Positions 48,133-57,527 of a stretch of 64,000 nt of DNA are shown here, one piece after another. Position numbers and translations under genes: made by a program. The notes beneath the pieces are model-generated. The model searched no databases. It was not told where the DNA came from and was given only the letters and a program-made list of their open reading frames with translations. The DNA comes from Conexibacter sp. DBS9H8 (GTDB lineage: Bacteria; Actinomycetota; Thermoleophilia; Solirubrobacterales; Solirubrobacteraceae): positions 1,798,001 through 1,862,000 of the forward strand of contig NZ_CP097128.1 in assembly GCF_023330685.1 (NCBI RefSeq). The letters run 5' to 3'. The first letter of the stretch is position 1, and each line of letters starts with the position of its first letter.

Positions 48133-49673
48133 GACAGCAGCAGTTGCGCGAGCGCGGCCGGGTCGGTGCCGATCAGCGCGCGACGGTGGTCGGCGGCGGC
48201 GGTGAGGTAGGCGATCGGGAGGCCGGAGGAGGCCGCGAGCTCGATGCCGACTCCGAACTGGTCGCTCTCGTCGGCGTGGCTGATCAGCAGGCCGGTCGGC
48301 GCGAGGCCGCCGAGTCCCGCCAGGAGGCGGGCGGCGGCGGCGCCGCCGAGATGGGCGCCGAGGGTCAGGTAGACGGCGTCCGGGGCGATCGCCGCCAGCC
48401 GGGCGGCGAGCGCGCCGACCGCCTCCGGGTCGGCGGGGGACACCGACGGCGTGTCGATGATGACGACCCCGTCCTCCCGTTCACGGGCGACCCGGGCAGC
48501 CGCGGCTGCCTCCGCCCGGGCGACCGCGCCGCGACCGCCGGCACCGATCCGGGTGAGCGGGATACCGTCCCCGGCGAGCAGTTCGCCCAGGCGGCGAGCG
48601 GTCGCCGGGGCGTCGAGGGAGGCGACCGACACCGGCAGGGTCGAGTGGCGACGGTACGCGTCGGCGAGGGCGGCGACCGCGACCGTCTTCCCGGAGCCGC
48701 CGGCGCCGACGAAGGCGATCGCGCCGCCCCCGGAGGGAAGGACCGGAGCGGGAGGGAGTCGGCGGGCGAGTTCCTGGCGGACTGCGCCGCGGAGGCCACC
48801 CGGCGCGGCGGCTCCGTGGGCGCCGGCGGCTTCGATCAGGGCGGCGGCAAAGGCGCTTGAGGTGCCCAACGCGGTCAGCTCGGTGTGAACGGCCTGCGCG
48901 GCGACGCGGTCGACGCCGAACGGCTCGAGGCGGTGCCGGACCGTGCTCCGGCGAGCCCCACGCGGCCGGGCCGCCGAGGCTCGCCGGCTCCCGCCGTCCG
49001 CCGCCGGGATCACGGTGGGGGTTGGGTCGAGGCGGGGCTCGGCCGCGGGGGCCGTCGGCTCGATGGCGGACTCCGCCGAGCGGGGCGTCGCGTCGACCCG
49101 GATGTCCACTGCGGGGAGCGGCGCCTCGACGACCACGTCCACCGCGACGGGGCCACCCTCGACGACAGCGACGGCCGGAGCGACCTCCGGGGTCGCCTCC
49201 GGCTCGACCGCCGAGGCGGCCCAGGCCTGCACCGCCTGATCGAGCCGGCTGGAGAAATCACTCGGTGCCGGCAGACCCGGCAGTGACGGCAACGACGGGA
49301 GAACCGGCGGGGCGGGGGCGAGGGCGAGACCACTGAGCCGCGGGAGCTCGAGTGGCAGCCCGCCATCGTCTCCGCCGGATGGGAGCGAGGCGGGCGCGGC
49401 GTCATCGTCGGCGTCGTAGAGATCGACGGCGGGACCGCCCGCCCGGGCCTGGACCTCGATGAAGCGCGTGGCGAAGAAACCGCCGACCCCGCCGATCAGG
49501 CCCTCACGCTCGCGAAGGATCACCGCGTTCTCCCCGAGCTCTCGGCGGATTCGTGGCAGCAGCTGCTCGAGGTTCTTGCCACGGTAGGTACGAACCGGAG
49601 AGCCGGGGCGGTCCGGGAGCCAGCGGCTCGGGGCGCGGTCGGCGGCGTCGGTGGGGCGGTCGATGATGCTCAT
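48129..49673 (-). CDS. flhF: FlhF-like SRP-family GTPase with degenerate G motifs
   Basis: This 514-residue protein sits directly after flhA, the usual place of flhF. Residues 27-75 match the FlhF N-terminus (RTYRGKNLEQLLPRIRRELG), then a long Ala/Pro-rich linker (about 85-240) leads to the NG domain (about 255-514). The P-loop GAGGSGKT (323-330) is intact. However, the DTYR segment reads DAPA, DTAG reads DTPS (407-410), and the TKLD base-specificity motif reads SHAD (465-468). GTP hydrolysis and guanine recognition are therefore doubtful. FlhF normally guides the number and place of flagella. It overlaps flhA by 4 nt. Confidence 0.8.
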   Translation of the reverse strand: MSIIDRPTDAADRAPSRWLPDRPGSPVRTYRGKNLEQLLPRIRRELGENAVILREREGLIGGVGGFFATRFIEVQARAGGPAVDLYDADDDAAPASLPSGGDDGGLPLELPRLSGLALAPAPPVLPSLPSLPGLPAPSDFSSRLDQAVQAWAASAVEPEATPEVAPAVAVVEGGPVAVDVVVEAPLPAVDIRVDATPRSAESAIEPTAPAAEPRLDPTPTVIPAADGGSRRASAARPRGARRSTVRHRLEPFGVDRVAAQAVHTELTALGTSSAFAAALIEAAGAHGAAAPGGLRGAVRQELARRLPPAPVLPSGGGAIAFVGAGGSGKTVAVAALADAYRRHSTLPVSVASLDAPATARRLGELLAGDGIPLTRIGAGGRGAVARAEAAAAARVAREREDGVVIIDTPSVSPADPEAVGALAARLAAIAPDAVYLTLGAHLGGAAAARLLAGLGGLAPTGLLISHADESDQFGVGIELAASSGLPIAYLTAAADHRRALIGTDPAALAQLLLS

Positions 49674-51796
49674 GTGTGGACGACTCCGATCGTTTCGACG
49701 CTGACACCGGCTGCGATCTCGTTGTAGGAGCAGACGGCAAGGTGGGGGAGGGCGTGCTCGACGAGACGTCGGATGTGGCGGCGGACCCGGGCGGAGCAGA
49801 GCAGCACCGGACGCGCCCCAAGGCGGGCGTTGGCCTGCTCGGCCTGCTGGCGCAACGCCGTCAGCATCGCCTGGGCGCGGGCGGGCTCCATCGCCAGCAG
49901 CTCGCCCTCGGTCGTCTGGGTGAGCGCGGCGACGACCTCCGCCTCGACGGCCGGGTCGAGCGTGATCGCGTGCAGGGTCTGGTCGACCCCGAGGTAGGGG
50001 GCGGTGATCGATCGGCCGAGCGCCTGGCGGGCGTACTCGGCCAGCAGCACCGGGTCCCGGGTCAGCCGCGCCTTGTCCGAGACGGCCTCGACGATCGTTG
50101 ACAGGTCGCGGATCGACACGCCCTCACCGAGCAGGCACTGGAGGACCCGCTGGATCTCGCCGAGGCTGAGGATGTCGGGGACGACCTCATTGACGACCGC
50201 CTCATTCGTCGTCTTGAGCTGGTCGAGGAGCTGGCGCACGTCCTGGCGGGTGAGCAGCTCCGCCGCGTGCCCTCGGATCGTCTCGGTGAGGTGCGTGACG
50301 ATCACCGACTCACCGTCGACGACGGTGTAGCCGGCCGCCTCCGCCGCGGGCCGCTGACCCTCGTGGATCCACAGGGCGGCCATGCCGAAGGCGGGCTCGA
50401 CGGTCGGGATGCCGTCGACGCTGCCGACGACGTCGCCCGGATCCATGGCAAGCAGATGGCCGGGCAGGACCTTGCCGCGGGCGACCGCGACCCCGCGCAC
50501 CTTGAACTCGTACTCGTGGGCCTCGAGGTCGAGCTCGTCGTGGATTCGCACGCGCGGGATGACCATTCCCATCTCCGTTGCGATCTGACGGCGGATGAGC
50601 GACACGCGGCCCGCGAGCGTGCCGCCGGCACCGCGGTCCACGAGCGGCACGAGCCCGAAGCCGACGCTCAACTCGAGCGCGTCGATCGCGAGCTCCTTGA
50701 GCACCGTCTCGCGCGCGACTCCGTCGCCGAGGGCACCGGCGGCGGGCGGGGCGATCCCCGGTGTCGCCGGCCCGGCCGCCGGCGACACCGCCAGCAGGCT
50801 CTCGGGCACCCCGTGCTTGGTCACGTAGCGGCCGACGAAGATGAGCATCACCCCGATCAGCAGGAACGGGATCTTCGGCAGGCCGGGGACCATCGCGAAG
50901 GCGCAGATCGCCGCCCCGGCGACGATCGGAGCGCGCTGCTGGCTGAGGATCTGCCCGGCGATCTCCGAGCCGAGATCACGCTGGCTCGCGCTGCGGGTGA
51001 CGAGGATGCCGGTGGCGACCGAGATCAGCAGCGCCGGGATCTGGGCGGCGAGACCGTCGCCGACGGTCAACATCGAGTACGTGTGGATCGCCGTGCCGAA
51101 GGAGTCATGGTGGATCAGCACGCCCATCACGATCCCGCCGATCAGGTTGATCAGGGTGATCAGCACGGCGGCCATCGCGTCGCCGCGGACGAACTTGGAG
51201 GCGCCGTCCATCGAGCCGTAGAAGTCCGCCTCGCGGGTGATCTCCTGGCGCCGGGCGCGCGCCTCCTGGTCGGTGATCAGACCGGCGTTCATGTCGGCGT
51301 CGATCGCCATCTGCTTGCCGGGCATCGCGTCGAGGGTGAAGCGGGCGGACACCTCCGCGACCCGGCCGGCGCCGTTGGTGATGACGACGAACTGGATGAC
51401 GACGAGGATGAGGAAGATGATCAGACCGATCAGGACGTTGTTGCCGACGACGAACTGGCCGAAGGCGTGCACGACCGAGCCGGCGTTCCCGGTCGACAGG
51501 ATCCGCCGGGTGACGCTGACGTTGATCGCGAGCCGGAACATCGTCGTCAACAGCAGCAGCGACGGGAAGACGCTGAACTCGAGCGCTTTGTTGACGTACA
51601 TCGTCACCACGACGATCACGAGTCCGCCGGAGATGTTGAGGGTGATCAGCAGGTCGAGCAGGGTCGGCGGCAGCGGCACGACGAGCATCGTCACGATCGT
51701 CACGACGGCGACGGCGGCGAGCAGGTCCGTGTGCGCGAGCACGCGCGCGAACCCGCGCGGGGCGGCGGCCGGGGTGGGCAGGCCGGTGGCGCTCAT
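49670..51796 (-). CDS. flhA: Flagellar export apparatus protein FlhA
   Basis: This 708-residue integral membrane protein forms the nonameric gate of the flagellar type III export system. The N-terminal half carries about eight helices and the FHIPEP family segment LTTMFRLAINVSVTRRIL, NNVLIGLIIFLILVVIQFVV, and DAMPGKQMAIDADMNAGLI. The C-terminal half (about 340-708) is the cytoplasmic substrate-docking domain. Start and stop both overlap neighbours by 4 nt (ATGA with flhB upstream and flhF downstream). Length fits the family (about 690). Confidence 0.96.
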   Translation of the reverse strand: MSATGLPTPAAAPRGFARVLAHTDLLAAVAVVTIVTMLVVPLPPTLLDLLITLNISGGLVIVVVTMYVNKALEFSVFPSLLLLTTMFRLAINVSVTRRILSTGNAGSVVHAFGQFVVGNNVLIGLIIFLILVVIQFVVITNGAGRVAEVSARFTLDAMPGKQMAIDADMNAGLITDQEARARRQEITREADFYGSMDGASKFVRGDAMAAVLITLINLIGGIVMGVLIHHDSFGTAIHTYSMLTVGDGLAAQIPALLISVATGILVTRSASQRDLGSEIAGQILSQQRAPIVAGAAICAFAMVPGLPKIPFLLIGVMLIFVGRYVTKHGVPESLLAVSPAAGPATPGIAPPAAGALGDGVARETVLKELAIDALELSVGFGLVPLVDRGAGGTLAGRVSLIRRQIATEMGMVIPRVRIHDELDLEAHEYEFKVRGVAVARGKVLPGHLLAMDPGDVVGSVDGIPTVEPAFGMAALWIHEGQRPAAEAAGYTVVDGESVIVTHLTETIRGHAAELLTRQDVRQLLDQLKTTNEAVVNEVVPDILSLGEIQRVLQCLLGEGVSIRDLSTIVEAVSDKARLTRDPVLLAEYARQALGRSITAPYLGVDQTLHAITLDPAVEAEVVAALTQTTEGELLAMEPARAQAMLTALRQQAEQANARLGARPVLLCSARVRRHIRRLVEHALPHLAVCSYNEIAAGVSVETIGVVHT

Positions 51797-52863
51797 ACCG
51801 CGACCTTTCGCCGCGCGGCCATCCGGTAGACGAAGGCGAGGACCTCCGCGACGGCGGCATACAGGTCGGCGGGGATCATCTGGTCGACCTCGACGACCCG
51901 GAACAGCTCCCGTGCGAGCGGCTTGTTCTCGACGATCGGAATCGCGTGCTCGTTCGCGATCCGCCGGATCGAGAGGGCGACGTTGTCCTGGCCCTTGGCG
52001 ACGACGACCGGGGCGGGGACGTCCCCGCTGTACTGGAGAGCGACGGCGAAGTGCGTCGGGTTGGTGACGACGACGTCGGCCCGCGGGACGGCGGCCATCA
52101 TCCGCGCCCGGGCGGCTTGGAGCTGGCGGCGGCGGATCGCCGACTTCACCTCGGCCGGGAGGTCGTGGGCCTTGAACTCGTCGCGCACCTCCTGCTTGGT
52201 CATCTTCAGCGACTTCTCGACCTGGCGGCGCTGCCAGGCGTAGTCGATCACGCCGATCAGCAGGTAGCCGGCCCCCGCCCGGAGGGCGAGTCCGGTGAGG
52301 TTGGTGCGCAGCATTACCGCGAGCGCGCCGGGGCCGGTCCCGACGCTCGCCTGGATGTGGGTCATGTCCGGGACGAGCGTGAGCGCGATCAGCGAGCCGA
52401 CGACGGCGACCTTCGCGATCGACTTGGCCGTCTCAAAACCCGCGCGGGGCCCGAAGATCCGCTTCGCGTTGGTCAACGGGTTGAGCTTGGAGAAGGTCGG
52501 CTTGAGCGCCTTGGGGCTGTACTTGAGGCCGGCCTGGGCGACGTTGACGATGACCGCGGCGGCGAGGCAGACCCCGGCGATCGGGGCGACGGCACCGATC
52601 ACCGTGCTGGCCAGCAGCGACATCAGGCCGTGCAGCCCGGCGCCGGTCATGACGTTCGCCGGACGGGCGATCTGTCCGAAGATCGCGACCATCGCTGCGC
52701 CGGTCGAGTGGGCGATCGCGCCGCTGAAGGCAAGTACGGCGATCAGGCCGGCGCTCACCACGACGGCGCCGCTGAGATCGGTGGACTTGGCGACCTGGCC
52801 CTTCGCCCGTGCCTCACGGCGGTGCTTGGCGGTCGGCTTCTCGGTCTTGTCGTCGTTTGCCAT
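51793..52863 (-). CDS. flhB: Flagellar export switch protein FlhB
   Basis: This 356-residue protein has four membrane helices and a cytoplasmic C-terminal domain. The autocleavage site NPTH, which sets export specificity between rod/hook and filament proteins, is intact in VVVTNPTHFAVAL. The N-terminus (DKTEKPTAKHRREARAKGQV) and SRP-like EVRDEFK segment are typical. Its stop overlaps the flhA start; fliR ends 4 nt upstream of its start. Confidence 0.96.
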   Translation of the reverse strand: MANDDKTEKPTAKHRREARAKGQVAKSTDLSGAVVVSAGLIAVLAFSGAIAHSTGAAMVAIFGQIARPANVMTGAGLHGLMSLLASTVIGAVAPIAGVCLAAAVIVNVAQAGLKYSPKALKPTFSKLNPLTNAKRIFGPRAGFETAKSIAKVAVVGSLIALTLVPDMTHIQASVGTGPGALAVMLRTNLTGLALRAGAGYLLIGVIDYAWQRRQVEKSLKMTKQEVRDEFKAHDLPAEVKSAIRRRQLQAARARMMAAVPRADVVVTNPTHFAVALQYSGDVPAPVVVAKGQDNVALSIRRIANEHAIPIVENKPLARELFRVVEVDQMIPADLYAAVAEVLAFVYRMAARRKVAV

Positions 52864-52867
52864 GGCG

Positions 52868-53662
52868 TCAGATCGTCTGCAGGAAGGTGGTCATCGCGTT
52901 CTGCAGGGCGCCCGACATCCAGCCGGCGATGAGGGGAAGGGAAACGCCGACGAGCAGCAGCGAGACCCCGATCTTCACCGGGAAGCCGACCGCGTAGACG
53001 TTCAGCTGCGGGGCGACCCGGGAGACGAGGCCAAAGGCGATGTCGGCGATGACGACGGCGAACATCACCGGAGCGATCACCTCGACCGCGCCGAGGAAGA
53101 CGACGCCGACCATCGCCTCGGCGCCACCGATCAGGCCGCGGAGCTGGCCGTCGCTGAGCGGGGCGGCGAGCGGAGCGACCCGAAAGGTCGCGTCGATCCC
53201 GCGCAGCGTCCAGGCGTCGCCGCCGACGGCGAGGAACAGCGCCATCCCGATCATGCTGTAGACCGTCGTCAGGGTGCCGCCCTGGTTGCCGAAGATCGGA
53301 TCGATCTGGGAGCCGAAGCTGAACCCCGACAGGCTGTCGGCGAGCACCCCGGCTCCGGTGATCGCCGCGAACACGCAGCCGATCGCCAGGGCGAGCGCGA
53401 GGCCGACGATGAAGTTGACGAGGATCAGTCCGACGATGGTGACCGTTCCCGTCGGAATCGTCTCGCCGTGCGCGGCGACGGTGGTCAACCCGAGCGCGAG
53501 GGCGACCGCGAGCACCCCGCGGGCCTGGGGGATCAGCAGCTTGGAGGAGAACACCGGTGCGAGCAGGAACAGGGGGGTGATCCGGGCAAGAACGAGGAAG
53601 AACGCGGTGACGTGCCCGGCGCTGATGAGATCGAGCGCGTGGGCGAGGGTGGTGAGGTTCAC
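52868..53662 (-). CDS. fliR: Flagellar export protein FliR
   Basis: This 264-residue membrane protein has about six hydrophobic segments and family features such as FFLVLARITPLFLLAPVF near the N-terminus and APQLNVYAVGFPVKIGVSLLL near the C-terminus. It forms the export gate core with FliP and FliQ. The start is the GTG at 53662, which overlaps the fliQ stop (GTGA). Confidence 0.94.
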   Translation of the reverse strand: MNLTTLAHALDLISAGHVTAFFLVLARITPLFLLAPVFSSKLLIPQARGVLAVALALGLTTVAAHGETIPTGTVTIVGLILVNFIVGLALALAIGCVFAAITGAGVLADSLSGFSFGSQIDPIFGNQGGTLTTVYSMIGMALFLAVGGDAWTLRGIDATFRVAPLAAPLSDGQLRGLIGGAEAMVGVVFLGAVEVIAPVMFAVVIADIAFGLVSRVAPQLNVYAVGFPVKIGVSLLLVGVSLPLIAGWMSGALQNAMTTFLQTI

Positions 53663-53931
53663 GGGCTCACCAGTTGCGGGATCTGCTGCCACAGGCTGCT
53701 CGCATAGTGGACGAGCTGGTCGAGCATCCACGGGCCGAGCAGGGTGATCAGCAGCGCGAGGGCGATGATCTTGGGGATGAAGGAGAGGGTCTGCTCCTGC
53801 AGGGAGGTGACCGCCTGGAACAGGGAGACGGCGAGACCGACGGCGAGACCGGCGAGGAGGATCGGACCGCCGAGCTCGAGGGCGAGCGTCATCGCCTGGT
53901 TGGCGAGACTGACGACCGTGTCCTGGTTCAT
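53659..53931 (-). CDS. fliQ: Flagellar export protein FliQ
   Basis: This 90-residue protein has two membrane helices in the expected hairpin, with ILLAGLAVGLAVSLFQAVTS followed by LQEQTLSFIPKIIAL, the hallmark of FliQ. Four copies join FliP and FliR in the export gate. It lies 25 nt after fliP and overlaps fliR. Confidence 0.95.
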   Translation of the reverse strand: MNQDTVVSLANQAMTLALELGGPILLAGLAVGLAVSLFQAVTSLQEQTLSFIPKIIALALLITLLGPWMLDQLVHYASSLWQQIPQLVSP

Positions 53932-53956
53932 CGGGTCAGGGGGGCCGGCATCGGGA

Positions 53957-54592
53957 TCAGTGGAAGCTCGCCACGAGTGCGCGGGCGATCAGATCCCAGC
54001 CGTCGACGAGGACGAACAGGAGGATCTTGAACGGCATCGAGATGAACGTCGGTGGCAGCATCATCATCCCCATGCTCATCAGCGTCGAGGAGACGATCAG
54101 GTCGATGATCAGGAACGGCAGGAAGATCAGGAAGCCGATCTGAAAGGCCTGTTTGAGCTCGCTCATGATGAACGCGGGGACCAGCACCCAGGTCGGGACC
54201 TGCGCTTCGGTCTGGGGGGTGTTGATGTGCGACAGCCCGACGAACAGGGACAGCTCCTCATTGCCGGTCTGCTTGAACATGAACTCGCGCAGGGGCTGCT
54301 CGGCGCGGGTGATCGCCTGGGTCGTGGAGATCTGGTTGTGCTCGAGCGGCACCCAGGCGACCCGCTTGATCTGGTTGAGGGTCGGCATCATCACGAAGAT
54401 CGTCAGGAACAGGGCGATGCCGACGAGGACCTGGTTGGGCGGTGAGCTGGTCGTGCCGACCGCGGTCCGGATGAACCCGAGCACGATCAGGATCCGGGTG
54501 AACCCGGTGACGGTGAAGAGGAGCGCGGGGATGAGGGACAGGCCGCCGACGAGCAGCAGGATCTGCACCGCGCTGGAGGAGCCGAGCTTCAT
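53957..54592 (-). CDS. fliP: Flagellar export protein FliP
   Basis: This 211-residue membrane protein is the core of the export gate. Signatures include LLFTVTGFTRILIVLGFIRTA, NQVLVGIALFLTIFVM and the later SELKQAFQIGFLIFLPFLIIDLIVSS and MGMMMLPP. The chosen ATG overlaps the fliO stop (ATGA). The N-terminal region before the first conserved helix is short, without the cleavable signal seen in enterobacteria. Confidence 0.95.
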   Translation of the reverse strand: MKLGSSSAVQILLLVGGLSLIPALLFTVTGFTRILIVLGFIRTAVGTTSSPPNQVLVGIALFLTIFVMMPTLNQIKRVAWVPLEHNQISTTQAITRAEQPLREFMFKQTGNEELSLFVGLSHINTPQTEAQVPTWVLVPAFIMSELKQAFQIGFLIFLPFLIIDLIVSSTLMSMGMMMLPPTFISMPFKILLFVLVDGWDLIARALVASFH

Positions 54593-55125
54593 CGCTGGGT
54601 AATCCGCCGGAGCGTGTCGAGGGCGCGGGCACGGCCATCGGGGTCGGTCACCCCGCGCAGGCCTCCGAGGCCAAGCCCGAGGCCACCGAGGCTGAGCGGG
54701 CTGGGGCGCCCGGCCCCGGGCGTGCCGGGCGGGGAGACCGGCAGCCCCGCCTCCACCGCCTCGTCTTCGCTGAAGCGGTGGATCGAGGTGACCGTGTGCG
54801 CCCCGACGCCGAGCAGGTGCAGCTCGCTGCCGACGCGGACGAGCGCGACCGACTGTCCGGCGCCGAGGGGGAGGGAGGCGATGCGCTCGAGCCCCTCGCC
54901 GGCGCTCACGAGATCGCGGCCCTTGAGCTTGCGGATCAGCCAGGTGAGCCCGTAGATGACCGCGATGACGATCGCCAGGGCGACGACGGTGCGGAGAATC
55001 CCGCCGCCGGCGCCGGCGCTCACGTGCGCGGCCGCGGTCGGGGTGAGGTGGATCCGCGTCGCCTCAAACCCCGTGTCGGGGGCGGGGACGGGGATATGGG
55101 CGTGGGCAGGGGCGTGCGACTTCAT
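54589..55125 (-). CDS. fliO: Flagellar protein FliO
   Basis: This 178-residue protein has a His/Pro-rich external N-terminus (about 1-40), one membrane helix (about 44-64) and a cytoplasmic domain with the FliO pattern LERIASLPLGAGQSVALVRVGSELHLLGVG. FliO helps FliP assemble. The Gly/Leu/Pro-rich segment (about 130-160) is unusual. It is the first gene of its operon and is preceded by a sigma-28-like promoter. Confidence 0.85.
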   Translation of the reverse strand: MKSHAPAHAHIPVPAPDTGFEATRIHLTPTAAAHVSAGAGGGILRTVVALAIVIAVIYGLTWLIRKLKGRDLVSAGEGLERIASLPLGAGQSVALVRVGSELHLLGVGAHTVTSIHRFSEDEAVEAGLPVSPPGTPGAGRPSPLSLGGLGLGLGGLRGVTDPDGRARALDTLRRITQR

Positions 55126-55162
55126 GACGAGCCTGACTCCATCGAGGGGGAGTCGGCCCGTG

Positions 55163-55189
55163 TGATCGGCCGGGGCGGGCGGGACTTAA
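55163..55189 (-). promoter_or_regulatory. Sigma-28-type promoter of the fliO operon
   Basis: TTAAG (55189-55185), 14 nt, then GCCGATCA (55170-55163) on the minus strand. The fliO ATG at 55125 is 37 nt further, with GGAG between. It lies in the 125-bp gap after cheY. Confidence 0.6.
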
Positions 55190-55250
55190 GTCACCGCGGG
55201 CGCACGCGATTGACGGCCACCGCGGCGAGTGGCGTCACGGCGGCAGGTGC

Positions 55251-55610
55251 TCAGGCGAGCGCCTTGCCGACCGCCTCGAGGACCCGTGCGGCTTGGAACG
55301 GCTTGACGACGAAGTCCCGCGCCCCGAGCTTCACCGCCTGGAGGACCTTTCCCTCCTGGCCCAGCGCCGAGCACATCACGACCTTGGCGGCCGGGTCGAT
55401 CGCCATGATCTCGGCGAGCGCGGCGAGGCCGTCCTTCTCCGGCATCGTGATGTCGAGGGTGGTGAGCTCGGGCTTGAGCTCCTGGAAGCGGTTGACGGCT
55501 TCGGCGCCGTTCCCCGCCTCCCCGACGATCTCGTGCCCTCCGGAGGTGAGGGCGTCAGAGAGCATCTTGCGCATGAACGCGGCATCGTCGACAACGAGCA
55601 CTCGGGCCAT
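55251..55610 (-). CDS. cheY: Chemotaxis response regulator CheY
   Basis: This 119-residue single receiver domain has the acidic residues D8-D9, phosphoacceptor D53 in LDITMPEKDG, the T/S81 switch position (CSALGQ) and K103 in VVKPF. Phosphorylated by CheA, it binds the motor switch through FliM. It begins 2 nt before the end of fliN and is the last gene of the chemotaxis operon. Confidence 0.93.
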   Translation of the reverse strand: MARVLVVDDAAFMRKMLSDALTSGGHEIVGEAGNGAEAVNRFQELKPELTTLDITMPEKDGLAALAEIMAIDPAAKVVMCSALGQEGKVLQAVKLGARDFVVKPFQAARVLEAVGKALA

Positions 55611-55611
55611 G

Positions 55612-56562
55612 TCAGTGGGGTCCTTTCAGGATCGGTTGCGCTTCGGGTTCAGACAGGGAGGAGATGCCGGCAAACGCGAGTGAGCTGGTCTGGCGCAGGC
55701 TCGCGTGGGTGACCGATTCGACCTCGATCGCCCATTCGCCGTCCTCGGTGATGAGCAGGCGCCCGTGCCCGAAGCAGAGCCCGTTGACGAACAGGTCGAC
55801 GGGAGCCTCGGCGGTGCGGTCGAGTTCGACGAGGGCGCCGGCGGGGAGCTCGATCGCCTCACCGAGGGCCATCTCGGCCCGGCCGAGCTCGGCCCAGACC
55901 CGCAGCCGGGTGCCGCTGAGCGCCTCGCCGACGGAGATCGGCCGGGCATCGGCATGTTGGGGGTGGCCGCCGTTGGCCGCGTCGACGGCGACCTCGAAGC
56001 TGCGCTCCTCGATCGCCCGGGCTATCCGCACGACGAACGCGCTCGGCACGAGCTGGATGAGCCGGCAGCCCTCCCCGGCGATCGTGAAGGTCGTGCTCGC
56101 CGAGTACGGCGCCTGCCCGTAGATGTCGCGGATCTCGGCGGTGCTGTTGAGCAGGCGCACGTCCGGCGGGGAGATCGCGATCTCCTGGCCGATCACGACG
56201 CTCGTCGCGGCGGCCGCGGCGGCGAGGGTCTGGTTGGCCGCCTCACCGACCGCGGACATCTCGAGCTCACTGAGCGGGCCGTCCGGTTCGGGGGGTACGC
56301 CCATCGCCCCCGCGAGCGCCCGCGCGCACGGTTGGCTCATCAGGAAGATGTTCGCCCCGGTGACGCCGTCGACGTAGCTCACCGACGCGGCGAGGGCTGG
56401 CTCGGGCAGCCCGGTGAACGGGCTCGACGCGTCCGGGATGACGGTCACCTCACCGCGCTCGACGGTGCCGGGGGCGAGCATCTCGAGGGTCCGGGCGACC
56501 GCTTCCGCGGTCGCGGCACCGAGCTGGGTGAGCGCCTGGCGCTGGGGCAGGATGGCGGCCAT
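55612..56562 (-). CDS. Flagellar motor switch protein FliN/FliY type (CheC-like plus SpoA domains)
   Basis: This 316-residue protein is longer than enterobacterial FliN (about 137) and resembles Bacillus FliY. The N-terminal two thirds are CheC-like, with LSELEMSAVGEAANQTLAAA, where the E-x-x-N motif of the CheY-P phosphatase occurs. The C-terminal SpoA domain (about 215-290) has LRVWAELGRAEMALGEAIEL and VDLFVNGLCFGHGRLLI. It would both form the C-ring and help dephosphorylate CheY. The ATG overlaps the fliM stop by one base (TGATG). Confidence 0.9.
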   Translation of the reverse strand: MAAILPQRQALTQLGAATAEAVARTLEMLAPGTVERGEVTVIPDASSPFTGLPEPALAASVSYVDGVTGANIFLMSQPCARALAGAMGVPPEPDGPLSELEMSAVGEAANQTLAAAAAATSVVIGQEIAISPPDVRLLNSTAEIRDIYGQAPYSASTTFTIAGEGCRLIQLVPSAFVVRIARAIEERSFEVAVDAANGGHPQHADARPISVGEALSGTRLRVWAELGRAEMALGEAIELPAGALVELDRTAEAPVDLFVNGLCFGHGRLLITEDGEWAIEVESVTHASLRQTSSLAFAGISSLSEPEAQPILKGPH

Positions 56563-57527
56563 CAGTCGAGGCCCTCGGCTCCGAGGATCTGCACGGCGCG
56601 GCGGGCGCCGCGGACCCCCGGCTTGGCCCGTCCGAGCCGGGTGTTCTCGGCAAACAGGGAGATCCCCGCCTCGGCCCGGCCGCCGAGGCGCACGATCGAG
56701 CCCGGCCCGAGGGAGAGGATGTCGGCGATCTCCAGGTCGACGGCGGCCACCTCGGCGCGCAGGGTGATCGGCGCGGCGGCGAGGGCCCGCCCCATCCGCG
56801 TGTCGATCCCCTCCGCCCCGGAGGTCGTGTCCCGCCCGGCCACCCGGTCGGAGATCGGGTCGATCGCCTGCCACGGGATGAGCAGGGAGATCGAGCTCGA
56901 CCGCCGGTTGAGCCGCGCCTCGATCACCGCGGCGAACGTCGGCTCGGAGACCGAGGCGATCGCCGAGCTGTCGGTGTGGGACTCGATCTCACCGAGGCTG
57001 AAGCTCACGCCGCCGAGGTCGCGCCAGACGGCCGAGAGCTGGCTGACGAGCGAGGTGAGCAGCCGGCGGGTGAGGGCCCAGTCGATCTCGGAGAAGCGCC
57101 GCTCCCGCGGGGCGCGGTCGGCGCTGCCTCCGAGCAGGCACTCGATGCCGGCGAGGGCGAAGACGGATTCGACCATCAGCACCATCCGGGTGGCGATCGG
57201 GTCGGCCTCGAGGGTGACGGCGATCGAGTGGCTGGGCAGCAGCGCCTGGGCGGCGGACCAGGTGAGCTGCATCGTGTTGATCGTCTCGAACTCGACGGGG
57301 GCGCGCAGCTCCGCCGACAGCCGGGTACCCGCGGTCGCACAGAACGTATCGAGCGCGCGGGCGATGCGCCGCTGGTGGTCGGAGCTGAACTTCGTCGGGC
57401 GCGAGAAGTCGACCGAACGCAGCCGCGGCTGGCGTCGGGGGGTGCCGGCGGCCTCGGGAACCTGGCCGGAGCGGGCGGCTTCGAACAGTGCGGTGATCTG
57501 ATCGGGGCTGAGCGAGTCCGAGCTCAT
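56562..57527 (-). CDS. fliM: Flagellar motor switch protein FliM
   Basis: This 321-residue switch protein begins with the CheY-P binding motif LSPDQITALFEAA. The middle domain (about 40-230) has PTKFSSDHQRRIARALDTF and FALAGIECLLGGSAD, and the C-terminal SpoA domain (about 245-310) includes LRAEVAAVDLEIADILSLG. It connects CheY-P to rotor direction. Its start overlaps the cheD stop (ATGA). Confidence 0.94.
   Translation of the reverse strand: MSSDSLSPDQITALFEAARSGQVPEAAGTPRRQPRLRSVDFSRPTKFSSDHQRRIARALDTFCATAGTRLSAELRAPVEFETINTMQLTWSAAQALLPSHSIAVTLEADPIATRMVLMVESVFALAGIECLLGGSADRAPRERRFSEIDWALTRRLLTSLVSQLSAVWRDLGGVSFSLGEIESHTDSSAIASVSEPTFAAVIEARLNRRSSSISLLIPWQAIDPISDRVAGRDTTSGAEGIDTRMGRALAAAPITLRAEVAAVDLEIADILSLGPGSIVRLGGRAEAGISLFAENTRLGRAKPGVRGARRAVQILGAEGLD

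Noticed and set aside
48129-55125. Virulence type III secretion system
   Set aside because: FliOPQR/FlhAB homologues occur in both, but FliM, FliN, CheY, flagellin and FlhF in the same cluster show that it is the flagellar export system.
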